Below are positions 8,799 through 16,769 of a stretch of DNA of 64,000 nt, piece by piece (positions within the stretch are counted from its first letter, which is position 1; the number at the start of each line of letters is the position of its first letter). The DNA is from Holophagales bacterium (GTDB lineage Bacteria > Acidobacteriota > Thermoanaerobaculia > Multivoradales > JAGPDF01): the NCBI GenBank assembly GCA_016699405.1, contig CP064972.1, positions 434,001 to 498,000 of the forward strand, given 5' to 3'. The translations under genes and the position numbers were made by a program. A model generated the notes under the pieces. The model was not told the DNA's origin, made no database searches, and saw nothing but the letters and a program-made list of their open reading frames with translations.

Positions 8799-8915
8799 AT
8801 GTTCTCGACCCTGAACAACTCCGAATCCAAGAACCGAGGCACGCAGATCAAGGCAGCGCTTTGGCTCGTCGGGCTTCTGGCCGTCGCAGCGCTGGTGATT
8901 GCCATGGCCTCCTGA
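8799..8915 (+). CDS. Small single-TM membrane protein (38 residues)
   Basis: Short ORF starting MFSTLNNSESKNRG, followed by one hydrophobic helix (about residues 18-36, ending VAALVIAMAS). A GGGAGG ribosome site lies 5-6 nt upstream. Its stop overlaps the next start as TGATG, so it is placed to couple translation to the phosphatase gene. The polar N-terminus plus one C-terminal helix resembles a tail-anchored peptide. I do not recognise a family. It might be a membrane anchor or regulator of the pathway, or simply a translational leader. Coding status rests on ribosome site, helix composition and coupling only. Confidence 0.5.
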   Translation: MFSTLNNSESKNRGTQIKAALWLVGLLAVAALVIAMAS

Positions 8916-9958
8916 TGCCGGGCTTCTCGGGGTCTCGCCGCGAAGCCGACAAGAGGCCCACTCGCAAGGCGGAGCTGGACCGGCCCGGATGGCGGGAAGG
9001 CTCCTTGCCCACTCCTTGGGCTTGCTTGAGGGAAGGCCCGCCGGCGACGGAGCGCCCGGAGGTTGCGCCGAAGACGAGGGAATCCCCCCGCGCCCCCGAA
9101 CGCCCGGGAGCCCCCCCGGAACCGGCCGGGCTCCTCGTCGTGACGGACTTGGACGGCACCCTGCTCGACGAGACGACCTACGGGTTCGAGGCGGCTCGAC
9201 CAGCGCTCGCGGAGCTCCGCCGACGCGGAATTCCCGTCGTCCTTGCCAGCAGCAAGACGCGCGCGGAAATGGAGCCTCTCTCCCGGCGCCTCGGGTTTCG
9301 CGCGCCAATGATTGTCGAGAATGGCGGAGCTCTGCTCCTGCCGAACGGCGACGAGGGCTACGAATCGGTGGTCTTCGGTCTCGACGCTGCCGTCCTCGCA
9401 ATCGCGCTTCGCGCCATCAGTCGGGAGGTCGGTTCACCCCTCGCGGGATTCTCGTCCCTGACCACGGCGCAGGTCGCCCGCCTCACCGGGCTCGGAATCG
9501 GCCCCGCCGCACTCGCCAGGCGGCGGGACTATGACGAGCCGTTCCTGCTCGACGACGAGCGCCTCCTGGCTCGCATCCAGGTCTCCGCCACGAAACGGGG
9601 ACTGCGGATCACGCGGGGCGGGCGCTTCTTCCATCTCACCGGGAACGCCGACAAGGGAACAGCACTGCGCGCTCTGCTATCTCGATCGGCAGGAACTTGC
9701 CCGACTCCTGACACCGTCGGACTTGGGGACGCCGGGAACGACCTGTCGCTCTTGCAGGCCGTGGACCGGCCGATTCTCCTCCCCGGAAAGAACGGCGAGA
9801 TCGACACGACTCTGGCCGCGACCCTGCCGGCCGCCGAGTGCGCGCCGCTTCCCGGCCCTGCGGGCTGGAACGCGGCAATCCTGACGGTACTCGCCGGAGG
9901 GCGGCTGCCATCCGTTTCGAGCTCGAAGCAAACCAGGCCCGCAAGGAGCACCCCGTGA
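8915..9958 (+). CDS. gpgP: HAD phosphatase, glucosyl-/mannosyl-3-phosphoglycerate phosphatase
   Basis: HAD-superfamily phosphatase of 347 residues from this start. It should remove phosphate from glucosyl- (or mannosyl-) 3-phosphoglycerate to give the compatible solute. Motif I is VVTDLDGTLLDE, motif II LASSKTRAEM, the cap includes PMIVENGGALL, and motif IV is GLGDAGNDLSLL, all typical of the MpgP/GpgP group. About 75 residues before motif I are Pro/Arg/Glu-rich and low complexity. The true start may be further in, although ATG 8915 is favoured by the TGATG overlap with the small ORF. It is followed 13 bp later by the GT81 synthase, which supplies its substrate. Confidence 0.82.
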   Translation: MPGFSGSRREADKRPTRKAELDRPGWREGSLPTPWACLREGPPATERPEVAPKTRESPRAPERPGAPPEPAGLLVVTDLDGTLLDETTYGFEAARPALAELRRRGIPVVLASSKTRAEMEPLSRRLGFRAPMIVENGGALLLPNGDEGYESVVFGLDAAVLAIALRAISREVGSPLAGFSSLTTAQVARLTGLGIGPAALARRRDYDEPFLLDDERLLARIQVSATKRGLRITRGGRFFHLTGNADKGTALRALLSRSAGTCPTPDTVGLGDAGNDLSLLQAVDRPILLPGKNGEIDTTLAATLPAAECAPLPGPAGWNAAILTVLAGGRLPSVSSSKQTRPARSTP

Positions 9959-9971
9959 TTCGAGGTTCCGA

Positions 9972-11180
9972 GTGAGCGACTTCCACCAGCCAGGGCTCGT
10001 CACGGCGCTGCCTCGCCTTCGCGAGCGGGCGATCGAGGAGCTCGAGAGCGAGATTCGCGCCTTGACCCCGAAGTTCCCAGTAGCCCTGGTGATTCCGATG
10101 GTCCCTTCCGAGATGGACCGCCCCGCGCTGACAGGAATCCTCGACGAGCTCTGTTCGGTCGACTACCTCGATACGCTCCTGGTGTCGTTGAATCGTGCTT
10201 CCGTCGAGGACTACCACCGCGCCGTGCGATTCTTCGAACGCTACCCGAAGCGCCAGGTCATTCTCTGGAGCGAGTCGCCTTCCGTGCAGGAGTTCCTGGC
10301 CCGAATGGAGGCCGCGGGCCTGAGCGTCGGCAGCCCTGGGAAGGGACGGGCATGCTGGCTTGCCATGGGCTTTCTGCTGGCCGAAGAGCGGGCGGACTAC
10401 TTCGCGTTCTTCGATGCCGACATCGTGAACTTCCGACGCGAGATGCTCGCTCGCTTGGTGCTGCCGGCGCTCGACCCGATCGTCGACTACGACTTCGTGA
10501 AGGCCTACTACGCAAGGTTCTCCGATCGCCTCCACGGCCGTGTGACGAGACTTTACGTGGCGCCTCTGCTCTCCGCCTTTCGTCGCCTCATCGGCTCGGA
10601 CCCGTTCATCCGCTACATGGCGTCCTTTCGTTACCCGCTTTCCGGCGAGTTCGCTGTTCAACGCGACCTGGCCTCCCGGCTTCGCCTGCCTTCCGATTGG
10701 GGCCTCGAAATCGTGTCCCTCTTCGAAGCGCTGCGTCACCGCGCACCGGTCCGCATGTGCCAGGTGGAGATCGCCGAGCGATACGACCACAAGCACCAGG
10801 ACCTCTCACCGGAAGATGCCAACGCGGGGTTGAATCGGATGGCCCGGGACATCGGCACGCACCTGATGCGGACGCTCGCCGCCGCCGGCGTGGTGCTCGC
10901 CGGCGGCCTGCTCAACAGCCTTCTCGCGGCGTACCAGCGTGAGGCGGAGGACGCCGTGGCCGACAGCTATGCGGTGGCGATGATCAACGGCCTGCAGTAC
11001 GACCGGCACGGCGAGGAGATCGCGGTTCAGACCTTCGCCAAGGCGTTGCGAACCGCGACGACCGAGTTTCTCGCCGACCCTGCCGGCCCGCCGCTGGTGC
11101 CGAACTGGGCTCGTGTCTGGGCCGGAGTGAAGCAGGCGGGACCGATGCTGATGGCGGCCGTCGCGAAGGGACCCAACTGA
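9972..11180 (+). CDS. gpgS: GT81 glucosyl-3-phosphoglycerate synthase
   Basis: Glycosyltransferase of 402 residues with GT-A features: ALVIPMVPSEMD near the N-terminus, LLVSLNRAS, GSPGKGRACW and a DXD metal site (Asp148-Ala-Asp150 in FFDADIVNF), then YPLSGEFAV and the C-terminal helix region. These match the GpgS/MpgS family, which transfers glucose from an NDP-sugar to 3-phosphoglycerate. Start is GTG at 9972. The phosphatase gene immediately upstream and the GH13_18 phosphorylase 4 bp downstream support glucosylglycerate rather than general glycan synthesis. A mannosyl donor cannot be excluded by sequence alone. Confidence 0.85.
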   Translation: MSDFHQPGLVTALPRLRERAIEELESEIRALTPKFPVALVIPMVPSEMDRPALTGILDELCSVDYLDTLLVSLNRASVEDYHRAVRFFERYPKRQVILWSESPSVQEFLARMEAAGLSVGSPGKGRACWLAMGFLLAEERADYFAFFDADIVNFRREMLARLVLPALDPIVDYDFVKAYYARFSDRLHGRVTRLYVAPLLSAFRRLIGSDPFIRYMASFRYPLSGEFAVQRDLASRLRLPSDWGLEIVSLFEALRHRAPVRMCQVEIAERYDHKHQDLSPEDANAGLNRMARDIGTHLMRTLAAAGVVLAGGLLNSLLAAYQREAEDAVADSYAVAMINGLQYDRHGEEIAVQTFAKALRTATTEFLADPAGPPLVPNWARVWAGVKQAGPMLMAAVAKGPN

Positions 11181-11184
11181 GGCC

Positions 11185-13077
11185 GTGCACGCCCGCCCGT
11201 CCCCGAAGGCCAGCGCGACACTCCTGTCTGAGGCGCGGCGCCACCTCCCGGCACCGGACTACACGCGGCCTCTGCTTCAGCTGACCAGCTCCCAACGAGA
11301 CCGCCTGTTGACGGTTCTCGTGTCGCTTTACGGCGACGAGGTTGCTTCTCGGTGTTTTCCCGAGCTGCTTCGCCTCATGCGGTCCTACTACGCACACAAG
11401 ACGCCGGAGATGAATGCTGCGGAGCGCGAGTTCGATCCGTGTTCCCGGTTCGACGAGCGCGACGTCGTCCTCATCACCTATGGAGACCTTCTCGCGAGCC
11501 CGGGCCGCCGTCCCCTCGAGGCGCTCGACGAGGTGCTCTCGCGCAGGTTCCCGGGGACCTTCAACACGATCCACCTGCTGCCCTTCTTTCCCTATTCGTC
11601 CGACCGCGGATTCGCCGTCGTGGACTTTCAGGAGGTCGATCCACGACTCGGCTCGTGGGAGGACATCGAACGCCTTGGCGAGCGATTCCGGCTGATGTTC
11701 GACGGCGTCTTCAACCACGTTTCGTCGAAGAGCCGCTGGTTTCAGCGCTTCCTCAACTGCCGACCGGGCTACGAGGAGTACTTCGTCTCCTTCTCGACGA
11801 AGGAGGCGATCTCGCCGGACCATCTCCGCCTCATTCAACGGCCGAGAACGACGGATCTGCTGACACCGTTCCACACCATGGAGGGCGTCAAGTGGGTGTG
11901 GACGACGTTCGGCCCCGACCAGGTGGACCTCAATTTCCGCAATCCGGAGGTTCTGCTGCGGGTTGTCGAGGTCTTGCTGCTCTACGTCCGCCGTGGCGCC
12001 GACATCGTTCGCCTCGACGCGGTCTCGTACATCTGGCGCCAACTCGGCACGGATTGCGCTCATCTCGCACAGGCCCACGCGCTCGTCCAGCTCTTCCGCT
12101 CGATCCTGGACGTCGTCGCCCCGCGAGTGGCGCTCATCTCCGAGGCGAACGCTCCGCACGAAGCCAACCTCGCGTACTTCGGCGACGGGTGGAACGAGTC
12201 GCAGCTGCTCTACAACTTCGCGCTCCCGCCATTGACCTTGCACACGTTCCTGACCGGCGATGCTTCGCATCTCAGCCGCTGGGCTGAGACGCTCGCAACA
12301 CCGACGAAGGCGACCGCATTCTTCAACTTCCTCGACTCCCACGACGGGATCGGACTGCAGGGAGCCAGGGGAATCCTGAGCGCGGAAGAGACGGACGCCA
12401 TGATTCGCCGTGTCGAAGAGGCCGGCGGCCTGGTCTCGTATCGCAGCGACGGCACCGGTGCCAGCAGGCCCTACGAGCTGAATGTCACCTGGTACAGCGC
12501 GCTCAACCGCGAGGACGCCGGCGAGGACGAAGCCCTCCAGATCTCCCGCTTCATCGCCTCGCGCTCCATCGCGCTGGCACTCGCCGGGGTGCCGGGCGTC
12601 TACCTGCCGAGCCTCTTCGGTTCGAAGAACGACATCGACGCGGTCCGCTCGGGCGAGGGGAGCCGGGCGATCAACCGCGACACGATCGACCTGCCGATGC
12701 TCGAACAGATGCTGGGCGACGAGCGGACCTGGGTCGCGAAGGTGGCGCGGCGCTTCGAGCAACTGGTCCGGACCCGCATTGCCACGGCGGCCTTCCATCC
12801 TGCGGCCTCGCAACAGATCCTCACCGGCCACCGACATGTCTTCGCCATCCTGCGGGTGCCGGCGGCGGGCGACTGCGTGCTCGCGCTGACCAACGTGACC
12901 GAACGGAGACAACGTTTCCGCTGCTCGCGGACCCGACTCGGCAGGTTCGCCGCACGCTGGAGGGACCTGCTCTCGGAGGCCGAGGTGACGACGACACCTG
13001 CCGGCATCGAAGTCACCCTCGCCCCCTATGCCGTGCTCTGGTTGTCTCCCGCCAACCGAGCCGCCCGCGAGGGATGA
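11185..13077 (+). CDS. GH13_18 sugar phosphorylase, probable glucosylglycerate phosphorylase
   Basis: Alpha-amylase-fold phosphorylase of 630 residues. Catalytic residues in the expected order are nucleophile Asp278 (IVRLDAVSYI), acid/base Glu320 (LISEANAP) and transition-state Asp387 (FLDSHDGIG). FFPYSSDRGF and the late VPGVYLPSLFGS are typical of the sucrose phosphorylase subfamily GH13_18, which also contains glucosylglycerate phosphorylases. Position directly after gpgP-gpgS makes reversible phosphorolysis of glucosylglycerate to glucose-1-phosphate and glycerate the best guess; sucrose phosphorylase is the alternative. GTG start at 11185, 4 bp after the synthase stop. Confidence 0.82.
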   Translation: MHARPSPKASATLLSEARRHLPAPDYTRPLLQLTSSQRDRLLTVLVSLYGDEVASRCFPELLRLMRSYYAHKTPEMNAAEREFDPCSRFDERDVVLITYGDLLASPGRRPLEALDEVLSRRFPGTFNTIHLLPFFPYSSDRGFAVVDFQEVDPRLGSWEDIERLGERFRLMFDGVFNHVSSKSRWFQRFLNCRPGYEEYFVSFSTKEAISPDHLRLIQRPRTTDLLTPFHTMEGVKWVWTTFGPDQVDLNFRNPEVLLRVVEVLLLYVRRGADIVRLDAVSYIWRQLGTDCAHLAQAHALVQLFRSILDVVAPRVALISEANAPHEANLAYFGDGWNESQLLYNFALPPLTLHTFLTGDASHLSRWAETLATPTKATAFFNFLDSHDGIGLQGARGILSAEETDAMIRRVEEAGGLVSYRSDGTGASRPYELNVTWYSALNREDAGEDEALQISRFIASRSIALALAGVPGVYLPSLFGSKNDIDAVRSGEGSRAINRDTIDLPMLEQMLGDERTWVAKVARRFEQLVRTRIATAAFHPAASQQILTGHRHVFAILRVPAAGDCVLALTNVTERRQRFRCSRTRLGRFAARWRDLLSEAEVTTTPAGIEVTLAPYAVLWLSPANRAAREG

Positions 13078-13091
13078 AGGTCCAAGGCGCG

Positions 13092-13115
13092 GCCGGTCGT
13101 TGCGATTCGACCGGC
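13092..13115. terminator. Hairpin between convergent phosphorylase and ClC genes
   Basis: GCCGGTCG (13092-13099) and CGACCGGC (13108-13115) are perfectly complementary around an 8-nt loop, in the 48-bp gap between two convergent genes. There is no clear T-tract. Likely a shared bidirectional terminator. Confidence 0.5.
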
Positions 13116-13125
13116 AGACGGCGGG

Positions 13126-14739
13126 TCAGTGACCGCCTTCCACTCCAACCCCGATTCGCAAGGCTCCGACCGCGCTCTCCGCTTGCGGCGCCACCACCAC
13201 CTGCAGCCGGTCGCCGGTGAGGAGCTTGGTCCCCCCTGTCACCACGACCGACCGCCCACGTCGCTCGAGAGCGACGATGAGACAGCCGGCCGGAAGTCCG
13301 AGCTCGGCCACGCGCCTGCCGGCGAACGGCGCATCGGGAAGCACGTCGAGCTCGAGCATGAGCGCGCCTTCGAGGACCTCGGTCTCCCCGGTCCGGCGCA
13401 GCTCGCGATCCAGAAGTGAATCGTAGATCGGCGCTTCGCCGAGCCGCTCGGTCACCCATTGGGCCGCGAAGCTCGCGGCCAGCAACGGCAGCATGAGGCT
13501 GTAGCTGTCGGTCATCTCCAGCATCAGGACGATCCCGGTGAGAGGTGCTCGCACGGTACCCGCGAAAAGCGCCGCCATTCCCGCCACCGCCCACGCCCTC
13601 GGCTCACCGACGAGAGCGGGAAGGAGCCCGGCAGCGGCGACACCGGCCGCCAATCCCGCCTGGGAGCCGAGCACCAGGAGAGGGGCGAAAATACCCCCCG
13701 GTGCTCCCGTGCCGTAGCTCGACAGCGTCAGTACGAAACGCACGGCGAGCGTCAGCAAGAGCGCTCCGACCAGACCTTTGCCGGACAAAGCGCGCTCGAC
13801 CATCGCGCCGCCACCGCCGATCAACCCCGGAGCGTCCCACGCCACGAGGGCGAGCGCGCCACCGACTGCCGCCGCGACGCCGAGCCGCCATTTCGGCGCG
13901 ACGCCATCGACCAGGTGGAGCGTGGCGAGCAGTCCACGATTGAAGAGGACTGCCAGAATCCCCACGAGCGCTCCGAGCACGAGAAAAAGCGGCAATGCAG
14001 CAACGGGGGGAGCCGCGATCGGCGAAGTGTGGAACACGGCGCTCTGCCCGAACAAGAGGCGGCTCACCGCGTCGGCCACGACACAGGCGACAAAGGTGCT
14101 GCTGAAGACACCCGGAGCGAAGTTCTTCTGAATCTCCTCGAGCACGAACATCATCCCGGCCAGCGGAGCATTGAACGCTGCTGCCAACCCGGCGCCGGCT
14201 CCCGAGGCGATGAGCACGCCACGCTCGTGACTCGAGCTCGGCAGCCAGCGCGCGACGAGCCTTCCGATGGCGCCGCCCATCTGAATCGTCGGCCCCTCGC
14301 GCCCGAGCGCGAGACCGGAGGCGATGGCACTGACGCCGCCGACGAACTTGACCACGAGGAGGCGTCCGCCCGACATCGGACGCAGGCGATGGAGGACGGC
14401 CTTGAGCTGCGGAATCCCGCTTCCGGCGGCGGACGGCTCGAACCGCCGGACCAGCCACACGGCGAAGCAGGCGCCCGAGGCCCCGAGCAACACCGTCCCC
14501 ATCAGCCCGGCAAGACCGAAGGCGTGGAGCCGATGGAGCAGCAGTGTCCTTCCATCTTCCGCGCGCTCGATCCCTGCCCGAAAGAGCGAGGCCACGAGAC
14601 CGGCGACGACCCCGACGGCGATGGCACGGGGAAAGAGCCGGCGGCGGCGTTCGTGTCTACGCCGGAGCTGGTCGAGAAGGTGCCGAGCCGAACGCGCTGG
14701 CCGAGATCCTTCCCTGCTGCGAGTCTCGCTAGGCTCCAC
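13126..14739 (-). CDS. ClC-family Cl-/H+ antiporter with C-terminal RCK domain
   Basis: ClC channel/antiporter of about 537 residues. Ion-path motifs are present: GSGIPQLK, GREGPTIQMG and GAPGGIFAP. The gating Glu in GREGP and the LEE pair in MMFVLEEIQ are those used by proton-coupled ClC exchangers, so antiport rather than channel activity is favoured. The last ~75 residues form a TrkA-C/RCK-like domain (LELDVLPDAPFAGRRVAELG). I start at GTG 14739 because TACGAT lies exactly 6 bp upstream, and longer in-frame starts give an Arg-rich N-terminus of doubtful coding character. It faces the osmolyte genes and is divergent from the SLC13 permease. Confidence 0.88.
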   Translation of the reverse strand: MEPSETRSREGSRPARSARHLLDQLRRRHERRRRLFPRAIAVGVVAGLVASLFRAGIERAEDGRTLLLHRLHAFGLAGLMGTVLLGASGACFAVWLVRRFEPSAAGSGIPQLKAVLHRLRPMSGGRLLVVKFVGGVSAIASGLALGREGPTIQMGGAIGRLVARWLPSSSHERGVLIASGAGAGLAAAFNAPLAGMMFVLEEIQKNFAPGVFSSTFVACVVADAVSRLLFGQSAVFHTSPIAAPPVAALPLFLVLGALVGILAVLFNRGLLATLHLVDGVAPKWRLGVAAAVGGALALVAWDAPGLIGGGGAMVERALSGKGLVGALLLTLAVRFVLTLSSYGTGAPGGIFAPLLVLGSQAGLAAGVAAAGLLPALVGEPRAWAVAGMAALFAGTVRAPLTGIVLMLEMTDSYSLMLPLLAASFAAQWVTERLGEAPIYDSLLDRELRRTGETEVLEGALMLELDVLPDAPFAGRRVAELGLPAGCLIVALERRGRSVVVTGGTKLLTGDRLQVVVAPQAESAVGALRIGVGVEGGH

Positions 14740-14745
14740 ACGGCC

Positions 14746-14751
14746 ATCGTA
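14746..14751 (-). promoter_or_regulatory. -10 hexamer TACGAT, 6 bp before ClC start
   Basis: Minus-strand TACGAT is followed by six bases and then the GTG at 14739, the same geometry as at 36, 34145 and 39263. It supports the chosen start and a leaderless transcript. No convincing -35. Confidence 0.5.
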
Positions 14752-14846
14752 CCGCGCTCGGTCAGGGCTAGCTCGAGCCATGCGGGCCGGCTGCCTCGCG
14801 CGCGCGGCGTGTAGGATGGCAGACGCCCTTTTCCAACGGTGTCCAC

Positions 14847-16661
14847 ATGCCCGAGCCGCACGCCTTTGCCGTTCTCGCCGTGGCCGCCACCGCGTTCTAT
14901 CTCTACACCCGGCCACGGCTTCGCGCGGAGCTCGTCTCGCTCGCGCTCCTGCTGGCGCTGATCGTCATCTTTCATCTCTTCCCGCACGCTGGCGCCGCAT
15001 CCCGAATGACCGACACCGAAGTCCTCCAGGCTTTCGGTCACCCGGCATTGGTCGCCATCTGCTCGCTGATGATTCTCGCGCGCGGTCTCACGATGACGGG
15101 CGCCATGGAGCCGGCCATGCGCTGGCTCGCTCGAGTCTGGGGCTGGAGCCGGCCCATCGGGCTGCTGGTCACGCTCCTGCTCACTGGCGCCGCCAGCGCC
15201 TTCGTCAACGACACGCCGGTGCTGGTGTTGGCGCTGCCGATGCTGCTCGGACTGGCGGAGCGCGTCGGGTACCCGGCCTCGAAGACTCTGATGCCGGTGA
15301 ACTTCGGCATCCTCGCCGGCGGCATGCTGACCAGCGTCGGCACGTCGACGAACCTCCTCGTCCTGTCGATCGCCGCCGACCTCGGCATGCGTCCGATGGG
15401 GATCTTCGACTTCTCTTCGACCGCGCTCGGGGCCTTCGCGGTCGCTCTGCCCTACCTCTGGCTCGTCGCTCCGCGTCTCCTTCCCGCCAATCCGACGACC
15501 AGCGTGAGCTCGGGTCGGCTCTTCGACACCCAACTGGTGCTCGACGCGAGCTCCACACGGCTGCTCGGGCGCACTCCCGCCGAGCTCGAGAAGATGCTGG
15601 GACGAGCGCTCCCGCTCACCGGGTTTCTTCGCGGCGGGCAGGTGCAGGCGGTGGACGCCGGGGGCAAGCTCTCGCCGGGTGACGTCCTTCTCCTGCGCGA
15701 CACACCCGGTGGGCTTCGCGAGCTCGCCTCCACATTCCAGGTTCAGCTCTTCGACCGTGAAGGGGTGGGACGCTTCGTCGAGGCGGACACCGCACAAGGC
15801 GATTCGTTCCTCGCCGAGGTCGTCATCGATAGCGAATCCTCCCTGGTCGGTCGATCGCTGCGCCATGCGCGTTTCGCGGAGAGCCACCACGTCGTGGCGA
15901 TCGGTTTTCGGGGCGGCGTCGAAGGCCTGCTCCGCGACGGTCGGGGCCTCGCGGACAAGACACTCGCCGCCGGCGATGTGCTGCTCGTCCAGGGACGAAA
16001 GGAGCGGCTTGCCGAGCTGCGCTCCACGCCCGGCCTGCTCCTTCTCGACAGCAGCACGCCGATGCCGCGCTCACCGTTGGCGCCCTGGGCTCTCGGGATC
16101 ATGGCGGCGGTCGTCCTCGCCGCGGCGGGCAAGTGGCTGCCGATTCACGTCGCAGCCTTCCTCGGCGTGGTCGCCATGCTGCTTACCGGGTGCGTCAAGC
16201 TCGAAGGCCTCGGACGGGCGATCAGCCTCGAGGTGGTCCTCCTCGTGGCGTCGAGCGTGGCTCTCGGTCAGAGCCTGGTGCATACGGGAGCTGCGGCCTG
16301 GGTCGCAGGCGGGGTCGCGGCGCTAGCGATGCACGTTCCGCCGGCCGCTCAGGTTGCCCTCTTCATGGCTTTCGCTGCACTGCTCACGAACTTCGTTTCC
16401 AACAGCGCGGCAGCGGCCGTCGGAACTCCGATCGCCGTGGCGACCGCGGTTCAACTCGGGAGCCCACTCGAGCCCTTCGTTCTCGCCATTCTCTTCGGCG
16501 CCAACCTGAGCTATGCGACGCCGATGGCCTACCAGACCAACCTGTTGGTCATGAGTGCCGCCCGCTACACCTTCCGGGATTTCCTGCGGGTCGGAACACC
16601 CCTGGTGGTGCTCATGCTCGCGACGCTCTCGCTTCTTCTCGCGCGCCGCTACGGTCTCTGA
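14847..16661 (+). CDS. SLC13/DASS-type permease with two TrkA-C domains
   Basis: Membrane transporter of 604 residues in the ion-transporter superfamily. TM bundles lie at about 1-205 and 405-604, each with the SLC13 signature region (SAFVNDTPVLVLALP; LTNFVSNSAAAAVGTP). Between them are two cytoplasmic RCK_C/TrkA-C domains at about 215-285 and 310-390, typical of SLC13 members annotated as sulfate/citrate/anion permeases. It is divergent from the ClC gene, 107 bp apart, with TAGGAT near 14812 as a possible -10. The substrate anion cannot be assigned. Confidence 0.87.
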   Translation: MPEPHAFAVLAVAATAFYLYTRPRLRAELVSLALLLALIVIFHLFPHAGAASRMTDTEVLQAFGHPALVAICSLMILARGLTMTGAMEPAMRWLARVWGWSRPIGLLVTLLLTGAASAFVNDTPVLVLALPMLLGLAERVGYPASKTLMPVNFGILAGGMLTSVGTSTNLLVLSIAADLGMRPMGIFDFSSTALGAFAVALPYLWLVAPRLLPANPTTSVSSGRLFDTQLVLDASSTRLLGRTPAELEKMLGRALPLTGFLRGGQVQAVDAGGKLSPGDVLLLRDTPGGLRELASTFQVQLFDREGVGRFVEADTAQGDSFLAEVVIDSESSLVGRSLRHARFAESHHVVAIGFRGGVEGLLRDGRGLADKTLAAGDVLLVQGRKERLAELRSTPGLLLLDSSTPMPRSPLAPWALGIMAAVVLAAAGKWLPIHVAAFLGVVAMLLTGCVKLEGLGRAISLEVVLLVASSVALGQSLVHTGAAAWVAGGVAALAMHVPPAAQVALFMAFAALLTNFVSNSAAAAVGTPIAVATAVQLGSPLEPFVLAILFGANLSYATPMAYQTNLLVMSAARYTFRDFLRVGTPLVVLMLATLSLLLARRYGL

Positions 16662-16769
16662 GGTCGACCGCGCCTTCGTGCCGCGAGCACGCCGCTCGGC
16701 CGACGCCCCTCGGGTCGTGAGCTCGCACCTTCGGGGCGGGCGGCCGATTGCCTTGGGAGGGGTATCGCC

